Shown: piece by piece, positions 26,580 to 36,122 of the stretch
How positions within the stretch are numbered: the first letter of the stretch is position 1
Layout of the letters: every line of letters starts with the position of its first letter
NCBI RefSeq assembly: GCF_028869115.1
Contig: NZ_CP079800.1
Span: 62,001 to 126,000, forward strand
Source of the DNA: Pseudemcibacter aquimaris
GTDB lineage: Bacteria; Pseudomonadota; Alphaproteobacteria; Sphingomonadales; Emcibacteraceae
Length of the DNA stretch: 64,000 bases
Direction: 5' to 3'
Notes under the pieces: model-generated
Seen by the model: only the letters and a program-made list of their open reading frames with translations
Databases searched by the model: none
What the model was told of the DNA's origin: nothing
Made by a program: the position numbers and the translations under genes

Positions 26580-29144
26580 ATGACACGCTATAACGCCGGT
26601 GCAACTGAGGCAAAATGGCAACAAATTTGGGCGGAAAAAGACACGTTCAAAGTCGGTGAAGATCGTTCAAAACCAAAATATTACGTGCTTGAGATGTTCC
26701 CGTATCCATCTGGTAAAATTCACATGGGACACGTGCGTAACTATACGCAAGGTGACGTTGTTGCCAGATATAAGCGCGCAAAAGGATTTAATGTTCTTCA
26801 TCCAATGGGGTGGGATGCTTTTGGAATGCCTGCAGAAAATGCGGCGATGGAACATAATGTTCACCCGGCCAAATGGACATATGAAAATATTGACCATATG
26901 AAAAACCAGTTAAAACGAATTGGTTTTTCTTTTGACTGGTCGCGTGAACTGGCGACTTGTGATCCAGAATATTATGGTAAAGAACAAGCCATGTTCATAG
27001 ATTTCATGGAAGCAGGCATAGTTTACCGTAAAGAATCATGGGTGAACTGGGATCCTGTAGACAATACGGTTCTTGCAAATGAACAGGTTATTGACGGTAA
27101 AGGCTGGCGCAGTGGCGCGGTGGTTGAACGTAGAAAATTAAATCAGTGGTTCTTAAAAATTACGGATGCCGCAGACGATCTTGATGCTGAACTTGATAAT
27201 CTGCCGAGATGGCCGGAAAAAGTTCGCACCATGCAGAAAAACTGGATCGGAAAATCCAAGGGTATGTTGCTGACGTTTTCGGCTAGCGAGAATGATGAAA
27301 AAGTAACCGTTTATACTACGCGACCTGACACGATTTTCGGCGCGTCATTTGTTGCGATTGCTGCGGATCATCCATTAAGTTTAAAAATCGCCGAAGAGAA
27401 TTCAGAGCTCGCAGATTTTATCGAAGAGTGCCGGAAATTAGGCACCAGTGAAGAAGCATTAGAAAAGGCAGAGAAAAAAGGCTTTAAGCTTGATCTTCAT
27501 ATGCAGCATCCATTCATTGATGATTGCAAGTTGCCTGTATATGTGGCGAATTTCGTGTTGATGGAATATGGAACAGGCGCTGTATTTGGTTGTCCTGCCC
27601 ATGACCAGCGTGACCTTGATTTCGCACGTAAATATGACCTTAATGTACAGGCGGTTGTTATTCCGGATGGCGAAGACCCATCCACATTTGCTATTGAAAA
27701 TGTCGCCTATACGGATGCCGGTACTATTGGCAATTCGGATTTCCTTGACGGTATGGCCGTTGAAGATGCGAAAGCAAAAGTCATTGCCCTTGGTGAAGGG
27801 GGCGGTTTTGGTGAAGCCAAAATTAATTACCGTCTTCGTGATTGGGGCGTAAGCCGCCAGCGTTACTGGGGCGCACCAATTCCAATGATTTATTGTGATG
27901 ATTGTGGTGTGGTGCCTGTACCGAAAGCTGATCTTCCGGTTGTGTTACCAGAAGACATCACCTTTGATAAACCGGGTAATCCGCTTGATCATCATCCAAC
28001 CTGGAAACATGTTAACTGTCCGAATTGTTCGAAACCCGCCGTTCGTGAAACGGATACTTTCGATACATTTATTGATAGTTCGTGGTATTTCGCCCGTTTT
28101 GCGTCACCGCATTCAGATGCACCATATGATAAAGAAGCCGGTGATTACTGGCTTCCGGTTGATCAATATGTTGGTGGTGTCGAACATGCTATTCTTCATC
28201 TATTATATTCACGCTTTTATACACGTGCGATGAAAGAAGTGGGTCTTTGTGATGTTAAGGAACCGTTTGACGGTCTCTTTACTCAAGGGATGGTTTGCCA
28301 TGAAACTTATCAGGATAAAAATGGTGACTGGGTTAACCCGGAAGATCTGACCAAACAATCTGACGGCAGTTATGTTTTGACCAAAACCGGCGAAGAAATT
28401 ACCGTCGGCCGTTCGGTGAAAATGTCAAAATCCAAGAAAAACGTGGTTGATCCGACAGCGATTATTGATACTTACGGTGCAGATACGGCCCGTTGGTTCA
28501 TGCTATCAGATAGCCCGCCGGAACGTGACCTTGAATGGACGGAAGAAGGCGTCGAAGGCGCATGGCGTTTCACTCAACGTCTATGGCGTACAGTCACGAC
28601 ATCGCTTGATGAAAGTGCGATCGGTATGGAAGAGCCAAAAGAATTTGGCAAAGCTGCAAAAGACCTTCGTCGCATGACGCATCTATCGATAGAACAAATC
28701 GGTAAAGATATTGAAAATTTCCATTTCAATGCATCGGTTGCGCAGTGTTATAAATTTGCCAATGCGATTGCCGCGTTTAAACCGGATGGATCAGATGGTG
28801 ATAAATATGCGCTTTATGAAGCGATAGAAACAATCATTCTAATTACCGCACCTATGATGCCGCATTTATCAGAAGAAATGTGGACACTTATTGGTGGTGA
28901 AGGATTAATTTCTGATGCGGCCTGGCCTGTTGCGCGCCCTGAATTAATGCAAGAATCATCCGTGACTGTGGTGGTTCAAGTTCAGGGCAAATTACGAGAT
29001 AAACTTGAGGTTGCCAAAGATATGGACAAAACAGAACTTGAAGCGCTTGCGCTTGCGTCTGAAAAAGTTCAGCAATTTGTCGGTGACAAGGAAATCCGTA
29101 AAATCATTGTCGTGCCAAACAAAATTGTTAATATCGTTGTCTAG
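26580..29144 (+). CDS. leuS: Leucyl-tRNA synthetase
   Basis: LeuRS charges tRNA-Leu. The 854-residue class I synthetase has the HIGH-type motif in [20 protein letters not shown], the CP1 editing domain with [16 protein letters not shown] and [16 protein letters not shown], and the KMSKS loop in [12 protein letters not shown]. The C-terminal anticodon-binding region includes [12 protein letters not shown]. Length is typical of bacterial LeuRS. Confidence 0.99.
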   Translation: MTRYNAGATEAKWQQIWAEKDTFKVGEDRSKPKYYVLEMFPYPSGKIHMGHVRNYTQGDVVARYKRAKGFNVLHPMGWDAFGMPAENAAMEHNVHPAKWTYENIDHMKNQLKRIGFSFDWSRELATCDPEYYGKEQAMFIDFMEAGIVYRKESWVNWDPVDNTVLANEQVIDGKGWRSGAVVERRKLNQWFLKITDAADDLDAELDNLPRWPEKVRTMQKNWIGKSKGMLLTFSASENDEKVTVYTTRPDTIFGASFVAIAADHPLSLKIAEENSELADFIEECRKLGTSEEALEKAEKKGFKLDLHMQHPFIDDCKLPVYVANFVLMEYGTGAVFGCPAHDQRDLDFARKYDLNVQAVVIPDGEDPSTFAIENVAYTDAGTIGNSDFLDGMAVEDAKAKVIALGEGGGFGEAKINYRLRDWGVSRQRYWGAPIPMIYCDDCGVVPVPKADLPVVLPEDITFDKPGNPLDHHPTWKHVNCPNCSKPAVRETDTFDTFIDSSWYFARFASPHSDAPYDKEAGDYWLPVDQYVGGVEHAILHLLYSRFYTRAMKEVGLCDVKEPFDGLFTQGMVCHETYQDKNGDWVNPEDLTKQSDGSYVLTKTGEEITVGRSVKMSKSKKNVVDPTAIIDTYGADTARWFMLSDSPPERDLEWTEEGVEGAWRFTQRLWRTVTTSLDESAIGMEEPKEFGKAAKDLRRMTHLSIEQIGKDIENFHFNASVAQCYKFANAIAAFKPDGSDGDKYALYEAIETIILITAPMMPHLSEEMWTLIGGEGLISDAAWPVARPELMQESSVTVVVQVQGKLRDKLEVAKDMDKTELEALALASEKVQQFVGDKEIRKIIVVPNKIVNIVV

Positions 29145-29167
29145 GAAACATCCATATAGGACCGTTA

Positions 29168-29713
29168 ATGCAAGTAATATTTAAATCCATAAGATCAGTA
29201 CTCGGCATATCATTAATCGTTATGCTCGCTGCTTGTGGATTTAAACCGATGTACGGGCAAGGTTCTTCGAATTCATCGAGCCTTGCGCAGGTAATGGCGA
29301 ATATTCAGGTTGATCCGGTTAGAAGTCCGGCTGGAAGGCAAGAACGCCTTTCGCAACTGATTGAGAATAATCTGAAAGATCGTATTTCCCCCTTAAGCAA
29401 AAGCGGTGAAACACAATATATCTTAAAAGCGATGTATGAAGTCACTGAGCAAGGATACGGTATCCGGGAAGACGAATCTGTAACTTTGCAAAACTTAAGA
29501 CTGTCTGTTGCTTTTCAGCTTGTTGATGTGGCCAGTGATGAACCGATTATGGACGGCACCGCGAGAGCCATTGTGACATATGATCTGGTTCAGTCGGATT
29601 TATCAAACATGACGGCAAGACAATCGTCACTTGAAAGGCTCGCGGAAGAGGCCGCCAATCAAGTCGTTACCAGAATCGGTACCTATTTAAGTAATAATCA
29701 GGGAACACTTTAA
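29168..29713 (+). CDS. lptE: LPS assembly lipoprotein LptE
   Basis: LptE plugs the LptD barrel that inserts lipopolysaccharide in the outer leaflet. The 181-residue protein has a lipoprotein signal with lipobox LAAC (C23) followed by GFKPMYG, the signature start of this family. The remainder shows the alpha/beta sandwich pattern (ENNLKDRI, LQNLRLSVAFQLVD, SLERLAEEAANQVVTRIGTYL). It lies 23 bp after leuS and overlaps holA by TAATG, the usual leuS-lptE-holA order. Confidence 0.93.
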   Translation: MQVIFKSIRSVLGISLIVMLAACGFKPMYGQGSSNSSSLAQVMANIQVDPVRSPAGRQERLSQLIENNLKDRISPLSKSGETQYILKAMYEVTEQGYGIREDESVTLQNLRLSVAFQLVDVASDEPIMDGTARAIVTYDLVQSDLSNMTARQSSLERLAEEAANQVVTRIGTYLSNNQGTL

Positions 29714-30747
29714 TGAAGATTGGCTACCGTGATATTGATGCGCAGATTAAATCCCTGTCACCACAATATCAGGCGGTATTGGTCTTTGGCCCGGATGAAG
29801 GACTTGTTAGAGAACGTGCAACGAAAATTGCCAAACAGGTGGTTGAAGATCTTCAAGATCCATTTCTGGTCGCGAACCTTGACCCTGATACATTGAAATC
29901 TGAACCGGGTATCCTTGCTGATGAAGTAGCTGCCATTTCAATGATGGGCGGCAGGCGCGTAATCCGTGTTGAAGGTGCAGCTGAAAACACAACAAAGGCC
30001 GCAACAAATTTCCTTGAAAATCCGGTTGGGGATGGACTGATTGTTATCACAGCAGGTAATTTAAGGCCCACATCGGGGCTTCGGAAACTTTTTGAAAAAT
30101 CAAAAAATGCTGCCGCTATTCCTTGTTATGAAGATAACCAAGCATCACTTGATGCACTTATTCATGAAGTCATGCGGGAAAATGGATTATCCATTGATCC
30201 CGATGCGGCGTCATTTTTACAAATGAATCTTGGCAGTGACAGACTTGTTTCCAGAAGCGAGCTTAATAAACTTGCTATTTATATGGGGCCACAAGGCAAA
30301 CGTGAAAGCGATATGGTGACGCTTGATGATGTGGCGAAATGTGTTGGTGATAGCGGTGCACTTAGCATTGACACGATCACAAGTGCCACAATCAGTGGTG
30401 ATTTGAAACGGCTTGATGACACGCTTTTTAAAGCCTTTAACCGCGGCGAAAATGCAATTGCGGTGCTTAGGTCGTTATCCAGAAAAATTAACCGTATGCA
30501 TCTCGCACGCGGCTATATGGACCAGGGGTTTTCTGCGGATCAAGCCATGGGAAAACTCGTGCCAAAAGTATTCGCGATGGAAGCCCGCAGATTTAAAGCG
30601 GATCTTTCAAAATGGACGACTGGCAGACTTGCCAGTGCCATGTCGATTACATCTGCCGCAGAAGAAGACTGTAAAACCACAGGCATGCCGGTTGAGGCGA
30701 TATGCGCACGTGCTTGTCTTCGTATTGCCAACGCTGCGAAACGATAA
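29713..30747 (+). CDS. holA: DNA polymerase III subunit delta
   Basis: HolA is the clamp-loader subunit that opens the beta clamp. The 344-residue protein starts with the family pattern VLVFGPDEGLVRERA. It has the AAA-like middle region (RRVIRVEGAAENTTKAATNFL, IPCYEDNQASLDALI) and the C-terminal collar domain (KRLDDTLFKAFNRGENAIAVLRSLSRKINRM). The start overlaps the lptE stop. It ends the DUF3576-leuS-lptE-holA operon and is convergent with the molybdoenzyme gene. Confidence 0.93.
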   Translation: MKIGYRDIDAQIKSLSPQYQAVLVFGPDEGLVRERATKIAKQVVEDLQDPFLVANLDPDTLKSEPGILADEVAAISMMGGRRVIRVEGAAENTTKAATNFLENPVGDGLIVITAGNLRPTSGLRKLFEKSKNAAAIPCYEDNQASLDALIHEVMRENGLSIDPDAASFLQMNLGSDRLVSRSELNKLAIYMGPQGKRESDMVTLDDVAKCVGDSGALSIDTITSATISGDLKRLDDTLFKAFNRGENAIAVLRSLSRKINRMHLARGYMDQGFSADQAMGKLVPKVFAMEARRFKADLSKWTTGRLASAMSITSAAEEDCKTTGMPVEAICARACLRIANAAKR

Positions 30748-30763
30748 TTTTATAGCAGCAGGT

Positions 30764-32902
30764 TTATGCTAGGTTCTTGATAGGAATACCGTTTACTTCT
30801 TCATCAGTTAATTTTTCAATGGCGTTTGCGATGGCTGGCTGAATTCCAGCTTGCATTTTTTCACCGCATCCCATTGGGTGTGCACCATTATCCAGAAGCT
30901 TAATGTGAATTTTTTCTGGCCCTTCACCGATTAGGGAAACCGGATAATCATCAAAATTGCCTTGTTCAATCTGACCATTTTTTACGGTAATTTCACCGCT
31001 ACGCATCATTGAAAGGGCAAAATATATTGATCCGTTGATTTGTTTTTTGAATCCGTGAGGATTAATGATGCGACCATGGTCGGCAACAACCCATATTTTA
31101 TGCACTTTAATTTGGCCATCATCCAGTTTTCTGACATCAGCCATATGGGCGCTATAATATTGATAATCTATAACTGGCCTACCTTCATATGCAAAAGCAA
31201 ACCCGCGGGACATTCCTTCTGTTACGGGGTTTTCAGAATTTAATTTCTGAAGTTCGGTAATAACAGTGTGAGCTCGCCTATTTTCAACTAATAACTCTGC
31301 ACGAAGCTCAAGCGGGTCTCTATTGGCAATTTTTGCAAGCCTTTCAATCATGACTTCAATGGAGAAATTTGTATATCCATGAGATATGCCACGAAGAATT
31401 CCAACAGTAATAGGAAGGTCGAGCATGCCAAACTCTAAATATCTATTGGGAATATTATAAGCGGGATCAATGCCCGCTAATCCAATGCCGTTCCCTCTTC
31501 TCGTACCTCGATTTTCAGGAATAAAATGATACGGGTTTGTGTTTATGAAACTAAGATCGGCATCCCATGCAAGTAATTTTCCATCATCATCCATTTTGGC
31601 TTCGATTTTCATGGTGCTGCAAGAACGGTAATAATCATGACGCATATCATCTTCTCGCGTCCAGATTAACTTTACAGGGTAGCCAGATTTCCTTGATGCA
31701 TCGACGGCTTCCAGAACAAAGTCTTCTTGTGCTCGTCTGCCAAATCCGCCGCCACAAAGGGTGCGATGGAATGTGATATCTTTTGTCTGACGATTTAGAA
31801 GTTTTGCAACTTCTTCCTGGGCTATAATCATGCTTTGCGTAGGAGACCAGATTTCGCATTTATCATCTGTGACCCATGCCGTTGTATTCATCGGCTCCAT
31901 AGTAACATGAGCTACGAGAGGGAAATCAAATTCGCCTGTTAATTTTTTCCCGCCTTCTTGTTGAAGGACGGTTTTTGCTTCACCCGGTTCTGGGTTTTTG
32001 TCAACGGGCGGTTCATCCAAATTTCTTTTCAGCATTTGTTTAAGGGATGCTGACGAAGTATCTTTTAATTCACCATGATCCCATTCTATTATAAGGGCAT
32101 CGCGCCCTTTTTTAGCGGCCCAAAATCCTTCGGCGATGACGGCAACCCCGTTATAAATCTCAACGACAGAAAGGACGCCTTTAATCTTCATCGCATCTTC
32201 ACTGTTAAAGGATTTCAATGTTCCTCCAAAAGTGGGGCAACGCTCAACCATTGCTACTTTTAACCCTGGAAAATGAATATCCATACCGTATATCGCTTCG
32301 CCAGTGACACGTTTATTCGGAAATAGTTGCGGGAACGGTTTACCAATCAGATTTGACTGTTCTTTTGTTTTATATTCAGGATCATTAGGTAAATAAAGAC
32401 CCGTCAGGCTGTTAATGAGTTCATGATAATGAAATATTTTTCCATTTTCTGGATCAATCACCTTACTTTTATCGGTTGTTAAGCGGTTGACGTCAACTTG
32501 CCAAAGTCCGGATGCGGCCAACTTAAAACCTTCACGCATACTGGCGCCTGCTTTACGGTAAGTTCTCCAACCTTCAAACATACTTATCGCGCCAACAGTA
32601 ACAAGATCATCACCGTAAACGTCAGCACTTGATGCAGTTGCTTCTTTGGTTGCGACAAGTTTATCCCAATCTGCATTCATTTCATCCAGCACGATTTGCG
32701 CTAGAGATGTTAACGATCCTTGTCCCATATCGGATCTTGGGCTGATGAAAGTAATATCGCCATTTGGCGCCATTTCAATGATAGGCATAGGGTTCGCATC
32801 ACGTCCTTTTGGATTCGCGTGTGCACCAATATGGGCATAAACAAGCAGGCTTCCTGTTGTGGTTACCGTGGCCTTTAAAAATGATCTTCTTGAAATATCC
32901 AT
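30764..32902 (-). CDS. IorB-like molybdopterin-binding oxidoreductase subunit, Tat-exported (locus 1)
   Basis: The large subunit of a two-subunit xanthine-dehydrogenase-family enzyme (isoquinoline 1-oxidoreductase or aldehyde dehydrogenase type). The 712-residue protein starts with a twin-arginine signal (MDISRRSFLKATVTTTGSLL). It has molybdopterin-binding segments such as CGGGFGRRAQEDFVLEAV and WTREDDMRHDYY. The C-terminal active-site loop reads GCGEKMQAG, keeping the catalytic Glu but differing from the canonical GxGExGxPP. It overlaps the 2Fe-2S subunit by TAATG. Substrate unknown. Confidence 0.88.
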   Translation of the reverse strand: MDISRRSFLKATVTTTGSLLVYAHIGAHANPKGRDANPMPIIEMAPNGDITFISPRSDMGQGSLTSLAQIVLDEMNADWDKLVATKEATASSADVYGDDLVTVGAISMFEGWRTYRKAGASMREGFKLAASGLWQVDVNRLTTDKSKVIDPENGKIFHYHELINSLTGLYLPNDPEYKTKEQSNLIGKPFPQLFPNKRVTGEAIYGMDIHFPGLKVAMVERCPTFGGTLKSFNSEDAMKIKGVLSVVEIYNGVAVIAEGFWAAKKGRDALIIEWDHGELKDTSSASLKQMLKRNLDEPPVDKNPEPGEAKTVLQQEGGKKLTGEFDFPLVAHVTMEPMNTTAWVTDDKCEIWSPTQSMIIAQEEVAKLLNRQTKDITFHRTLCGGGFGRRAQEDFVLEAVDASRKSGYPVKLIWTREDDMRHDYYRSCSTMKIEAKMDDDGKLLAWDADLSFINTNPYHFIPENRGTRRGNGIGLAGIDPAYNIPNRYLEFGMLDLPITVGILRGISHGYTNFSIEVMIERLAKIANRDPLELRAELLVENRRAHTVITELQKLNSENPVTEGMSRGFAFAYEGRPVIDYQYYSAHMADVRKLDDGQIKVHKIWVVADHGRIINPHGFKKQINGSIYFALSMMRSGEITVKNGQIEQGNFDDYPVSLIGEGPEKIHIKLLDNGAHPMGCGEKMQAGIQPAIANAIEKLTDEEVNGIPIKNLA

Positions 32903-33369
32903 TATGCGGCCCCCTCCGACTTAAGCTTCGCGGCCAAATGAATAGCGCGCCTCATCTCTTCATAAGAACCACAACGACAAATATTGGTATGGTAATTATT
33001 GATGTCTTCATTGGTGGGGTTTGGGAATTCTTCCAAGAATTTTACGGTTGCCATGATTTGCCCGGATTGGCAATAACCGCATTGGGGAACATCTTCTTCA
33101 ATCCAAGCGCGTTGAACGAAATGAAGTTTTTCACCGTCGCTTATTGATTCAATGGTCTTGATATCAGCATCTTTAGCTTCAGCCATTGGTATGGTGCAGC
33201 TTCTGACCGCTTCGCCGTCAATATGAACTGTGCAGGCGCCACATTGACCAATGCCGCAACCATATTTTGTCCCTGTTAATTCAGCATTCTCACGAATAAA
33301 CCAAAGCAGTGGCATATCTTCATCACCATCATATGAGAAGCTTTTACCGTTTACTGATAATTCTATCAT
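32902..33369 (-). CDS. IorA-like (2Fe-2S) subunit (locus 1)
   Basis: The small subunit passes electrons from the molybdenum site through two [2Fe-2S] clusters. The 155-residue protein has the plant-ferredoxin motif GCGIGQCGACTVHIDGEAV plus a later Cys, and the helical-domain cluster motif CGYCQSGQIM with CRCGSYEEMRRA. It has no signal peptide and would be co-exported with the Tat-bearing partner. There is no FAD subunit gene, which sets this class apart from classical xanthine dehydrogenases. Confidence 0.92.
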   Translation of the reverse strand: MIELSVNGKSFSYDGDEDMPLLWFIRENAELTGTKYGCGIGQCGACTVHIDGEAVRSCTIPMAEAKDADIKTIESISDGEKLHFVQRAWIEEDVPQCGYCQSGQIMATVKFLEEFPNPTNEDINNYHTNICRCGSYEEMRRAIHLAAKLKSEGAA

Positions 33370-33497
33370 CCCTAATTCCCCCTTAGGATATTATGATTTC
33401 TATTTTTTCGATAATGCGGGTTTCTGAGATGAGAGGTCGTGCCATGCCCCGAATTAAAATAGAATATGAACCCTTGTGAAAAAATTAGAAATCAAAT

Positions 33498-33517
33498 GTG
33501 CCGAAATTAAGGCACAA
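33498..33517. promoter_or_regulatory. Operator-like inverted repeat between the molybdoenzyme and symporter genes
   Basis: TGTGCC (33498-33503) and GGCACA (33512-33517) are perfect inverted repeats separated by 8 bp, inside the 221-bp divergent intergenic region. The geometry fits a dimeric repressor site, but no regulator gene is adjacent. Confidence 0.35.
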
Positions 33518-33590
33518 TTATTTTATGGACGTACTAGTTATGAACCATTACGTTAGGGGCTTATATAAAAATAATTATCGGGAGTTTTAA

Positions 33591-34970
33591 GTGGCACATG
33601 TAACTCAGGAAAAATGGTCGTCGGGTACGGCGTTTCTTCTTGCTGCGATTGGTAGCGCGGTTGGCCTTGGCAATATTTATCGTTTTCCATATGTGGTTGG
33701 TGAAAATGGCGGCGGCGCCTTTGTAATCCTTTATTTGGGGATTGTTTTATTCTTTGGTATTCCGCTTGTAATGACGGAACTCACCATTGGCCGTAGAAGA
33801 CAATTACCACCAGTAACAGCATTCACCGAGCTTTCAGAAGGCAAGAAAAGCCAACCATTTTGGAAATTTATCGGTTTTACCAGTATTTTAACCCCACTTG
33901 GCATTTTAGGTTTTTACTTTGTGATTGCCGGCTGGACGTTGAATTATGTGGTCAGCATTGTTACCGGACAGCTTAGTGACCTTCAGGAAGGGCAGACGCA
34001 GGCCGTTTTTGCCGATATGATGGAAAGCCCGGGTACGCTTATATTCTGGATGACATTAAGTGTTGGTATCACGGCCTTTATCATTTCACGTGGCATTAAA
34101 GCGGGCCTTGAAAAAGCCGTTAATATCTTAATGCCGATGCTTTTCTTAATCCTTGTCTCACTGGTGATTTATTCCTTCTTTAATGGTGGCACCAAAGAAA
34201 CATTTGAATTTATGTTCACGCCTGATTTTGAAAAGATCAATATGAAAACCGTGCTTGAAGCAACAGGACAGGCTTTCTTCTCGCTCTCTTTGGGTAGTGC
34301 GACGATGCTTGTATATGGTTCATATTTGCCGAAAAATGAAAGCATTCCAAAGCTTGCATGTGGTGTGGCATTTGCGGATACATTTGTGGCATTGATTGCC
34401 GGTTTTGCGATTTTCCCGATTATCTTTACGAATGGTCTTGAACTTGATAGTGGTCCAAATCTTGTGTTTGTGACGCTTCCAGTGATTTTTGATCAAATGC
34501 CATTTGGTCAGGTATTTGGAATTTTATTCTTCCTGCTTCTTGCCTTTGCAGCGATTACATCAACAATTTCACTGTTTGAACCTGCGGTTTCTAACCTTGA
34601 AGAACGTGGTATTTTCACACGCCGTAAAGCATCACTTGTTGTTGGTTTTGGACTTTGGTGTCTGGCTGCACTATCGGCCCTTTCAATGAATGTGCTGTCG
34701 GATGTGCGCCTGTTGACATTTAATGATACGGTCGCGAGCAAGAACATCATGGACTTGCTTGAATATATGTCGGCAAATGGAATGATGCTGTTTAATTCAC
34801 TGTTTGCCGGAATTTTCCTTGGTTGGATTATGCACCGTAAAGAGGCGCTCGAGGAACTTGGGCTTGGTGACAGTACATTGTTTAAATTCTGGCGTGCGAT
34901 CATCAGGTTTGTGGTACCGATTGTGGTTGGTTACCTGATTATTGATTTCCTAGGATACGGATTTATTTAA
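33591..34970 (+). CDS. Sodium:neurotransmitter/amino-acid symporter (NSS/SNF family)
   Basis: Bacterial NSS proteins (LeuT, TnaT, MhsT types) import amino acids with sodium. The 459-residue protein carries the signature WSSGTAFLLAAIGSAVGLGN followed by IYRFPYVVGENGGGAF, with the sodium and substrate residues of helix 1, and shows about 11-12 helices. Translation begins at a GTG, with GGGAG 6 bp upstream. The next gene, an amino-acid-oxidase-like flavoprotein, starts 5 bp later, which hints that the imported amino acid is its substrate. The hut cluster lies just beyond. Confidence 0.9.
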   Translation: MAHVTQEKWSSGTAFLLAAIGSAVGLGNIYRFPYVVGENGGGAFVILYLGIVLFFGIPLVMTELTIGRRRQLPPVTAFTELSEGKKSQPFWKFIGFTSILTPLGILGFYFVIAGWTLNYVVSIVTGQLSDLQEGQTQAVFADMMESPGTLIFWMTLSVGITAFIISRGIKAGLEKAVNILMPMLFLILVSLVIYSFFNGGTKETFEFMFTPDFEKINMKTVLEATGQAFFSLSLGSATMLVYGSYLPKNESIPKLACGVAFADTFVALIAGFAIFPIIFTNGLELDSGPNLVFVTLPVIFDQMPFGQVFGILFFLLLAFAAITSTISLFEPAVSNLEERGIFTRRKASLVVGFGLWCLAALSALSMNVLSDVRLLTFNDTVASKNIMDLLEYMSANGMMLFNSLFAGIFLGWIMHRKEALEELGLGDSTLFKFWRAIIRFVVPIVVGYLIIDFLGYGFI

Positions 34971-34975
34971 CAAGA

Positions 34976-36115
34976 ATGATCAAATCTGATTTTATTATCA
35001 TAGGCGCCGGCATTGCTGGCGCCTCTGTTGCTTATGAGCTTAGCAAGCATGGAAAGGCGATTATCCTAGAAGCAGAAAGTCAGCCCGGTTATCACACCAC
35101 GGGGCGTAGTGCCGCCATTTTTGAAACCACATATGGTGGAGGCGATCCAATTATCCGTGCAATTGTTCTGGCGAGTGGGAAGTTTTTAAGAAACCCGCCG
35201 GATGGTTTTACAGAACATGATCTGCTTCATCCGCGTGATATGATTTATATCGCCCCGAAAAGTGACCGTGAAAAACTTACCCAAGCTTATGAAAAACTAA
35301 GAAAACAATCCGATAACGTTAGGCTTATTGAAAAACAAGAAATCAATAAATTAATTCCTATACTCAATGAAAATTATGGTGATCTTGCCTTTATCATGGA
35401 AAATGAAATTGCCGATATTGATGTCCATGCCCTGCATGAAGGATACTTAAAAGGGGCAAGGTCAAATGGTTCAGATCTTCATACAAATAGCAAAGTCGTT
35501 GAAATTGATAAAACTGGTGATCAATGGATTATTAAAACAGAAAGTGGTGAATTTTCAGCACCCATTATTATCAATGCTGCGGGGGCGTGGGTTGATGAAA
35601 TAGCCCAATTGGCAGGGGTAAAGGAAATCGGTATCGAGCCATTAAGACGCACCGTGATTACCATCGACGCGCCAGCGGGAATAGATAGTATTGATCACTG
35701 GCCAATGATCAATGAACTTGCGGAAGTATTTTATTTCAAACCGGATGCAGGTAAGGTATTGATTAGTCCTTGTGATAAAACATTATCGGAACCCTGTGAT
35801 GCACAACCAGAAGAAATTGATGTGGCATACGCAGCCCATTATTTTCAGGAATGCACAGACATCGAGGTCCGCAAAATTGATCATAAATGGGCCGGTCTTC
35901 GTAACCGGACCAAAGATGGTTACCCTGCCATTGGGTATGATCCGGAGGCGGAAGGTTTTTTCTGGCTTGCAGGACAAGAAGGGATTGGCATCATGACGTC
36001 ACCGGCGTTATCACGCATTGCCGCGTCCATGGTACTTGGCCATGATATTCCGGATGATATAAAAGAAATCGGTATTGATGATGCGGGCTTAAATGTCGCA
36101 AGGTTTTTAAAATAG
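34976..36115 (+). CDS. FAD-dependent oxidoreductase of the D-amino-acid oxidase (DAO) family
   Basis: DAO-family flavoenzymes oxidise the C-N bond of amino acids or N-methyl amino acids. The 379-residue protein has the FAD Rossmann motif DFIIIGAGIAGASVAYELSK, a GYHTTGRSAAIF segment after the second strand, the central NAAGAWVDEIAQLAG motif, and a C-terminal FAD contact region (WAGLRNRTKDGYPAIGYDPE). It follows the symporter by 5 bp and is convergent with hutI, 7 bp away. Substrate unknown. Confidence 0.85.
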   Translation: MIKSDFIIIGAGIAGASVAYELSKHGKAIILEAESQPGYHTTGRSAAIFETTYGGGDPIIRAIVLASGKFLRNPPDGFTEHDLLHPRDMIYIAPKSDREKLTQAYEKLRKQSDNVRLIEKQEINKLIPILNENYGDLAFIMENEIADIDVHALHEGYLKGARSNGSDLHTNSKVVEIDKTGDQWIIKTESGEFSAPIIINAAGAWVDEIAQLAGVKEIGIEPLRRTVITIDAPAGIDSIDHWPMINELAEVFYFKPDAGKVLISPCDKTLSEPCDAQPEEIDVAYAAHYFQECTDIEVRKIDHKWAGLRNRTKDGYPAIGYDPEAEGFFWLAGQEGIGIMTSPALSRIAASMVLGHDIPDDIKEIGIDDAGLNVARFLK

Positions 36116-36122
36116 TTTGGCT

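Noticed and set aside
33549-33557. TACGTTAGG, a single match to the LytTR half-site upstream of the symporter gene
   Set aside because: The pattern is degenerate and expected by chance about once per kilobase on two strands. No second repeat lies 21 bp away.
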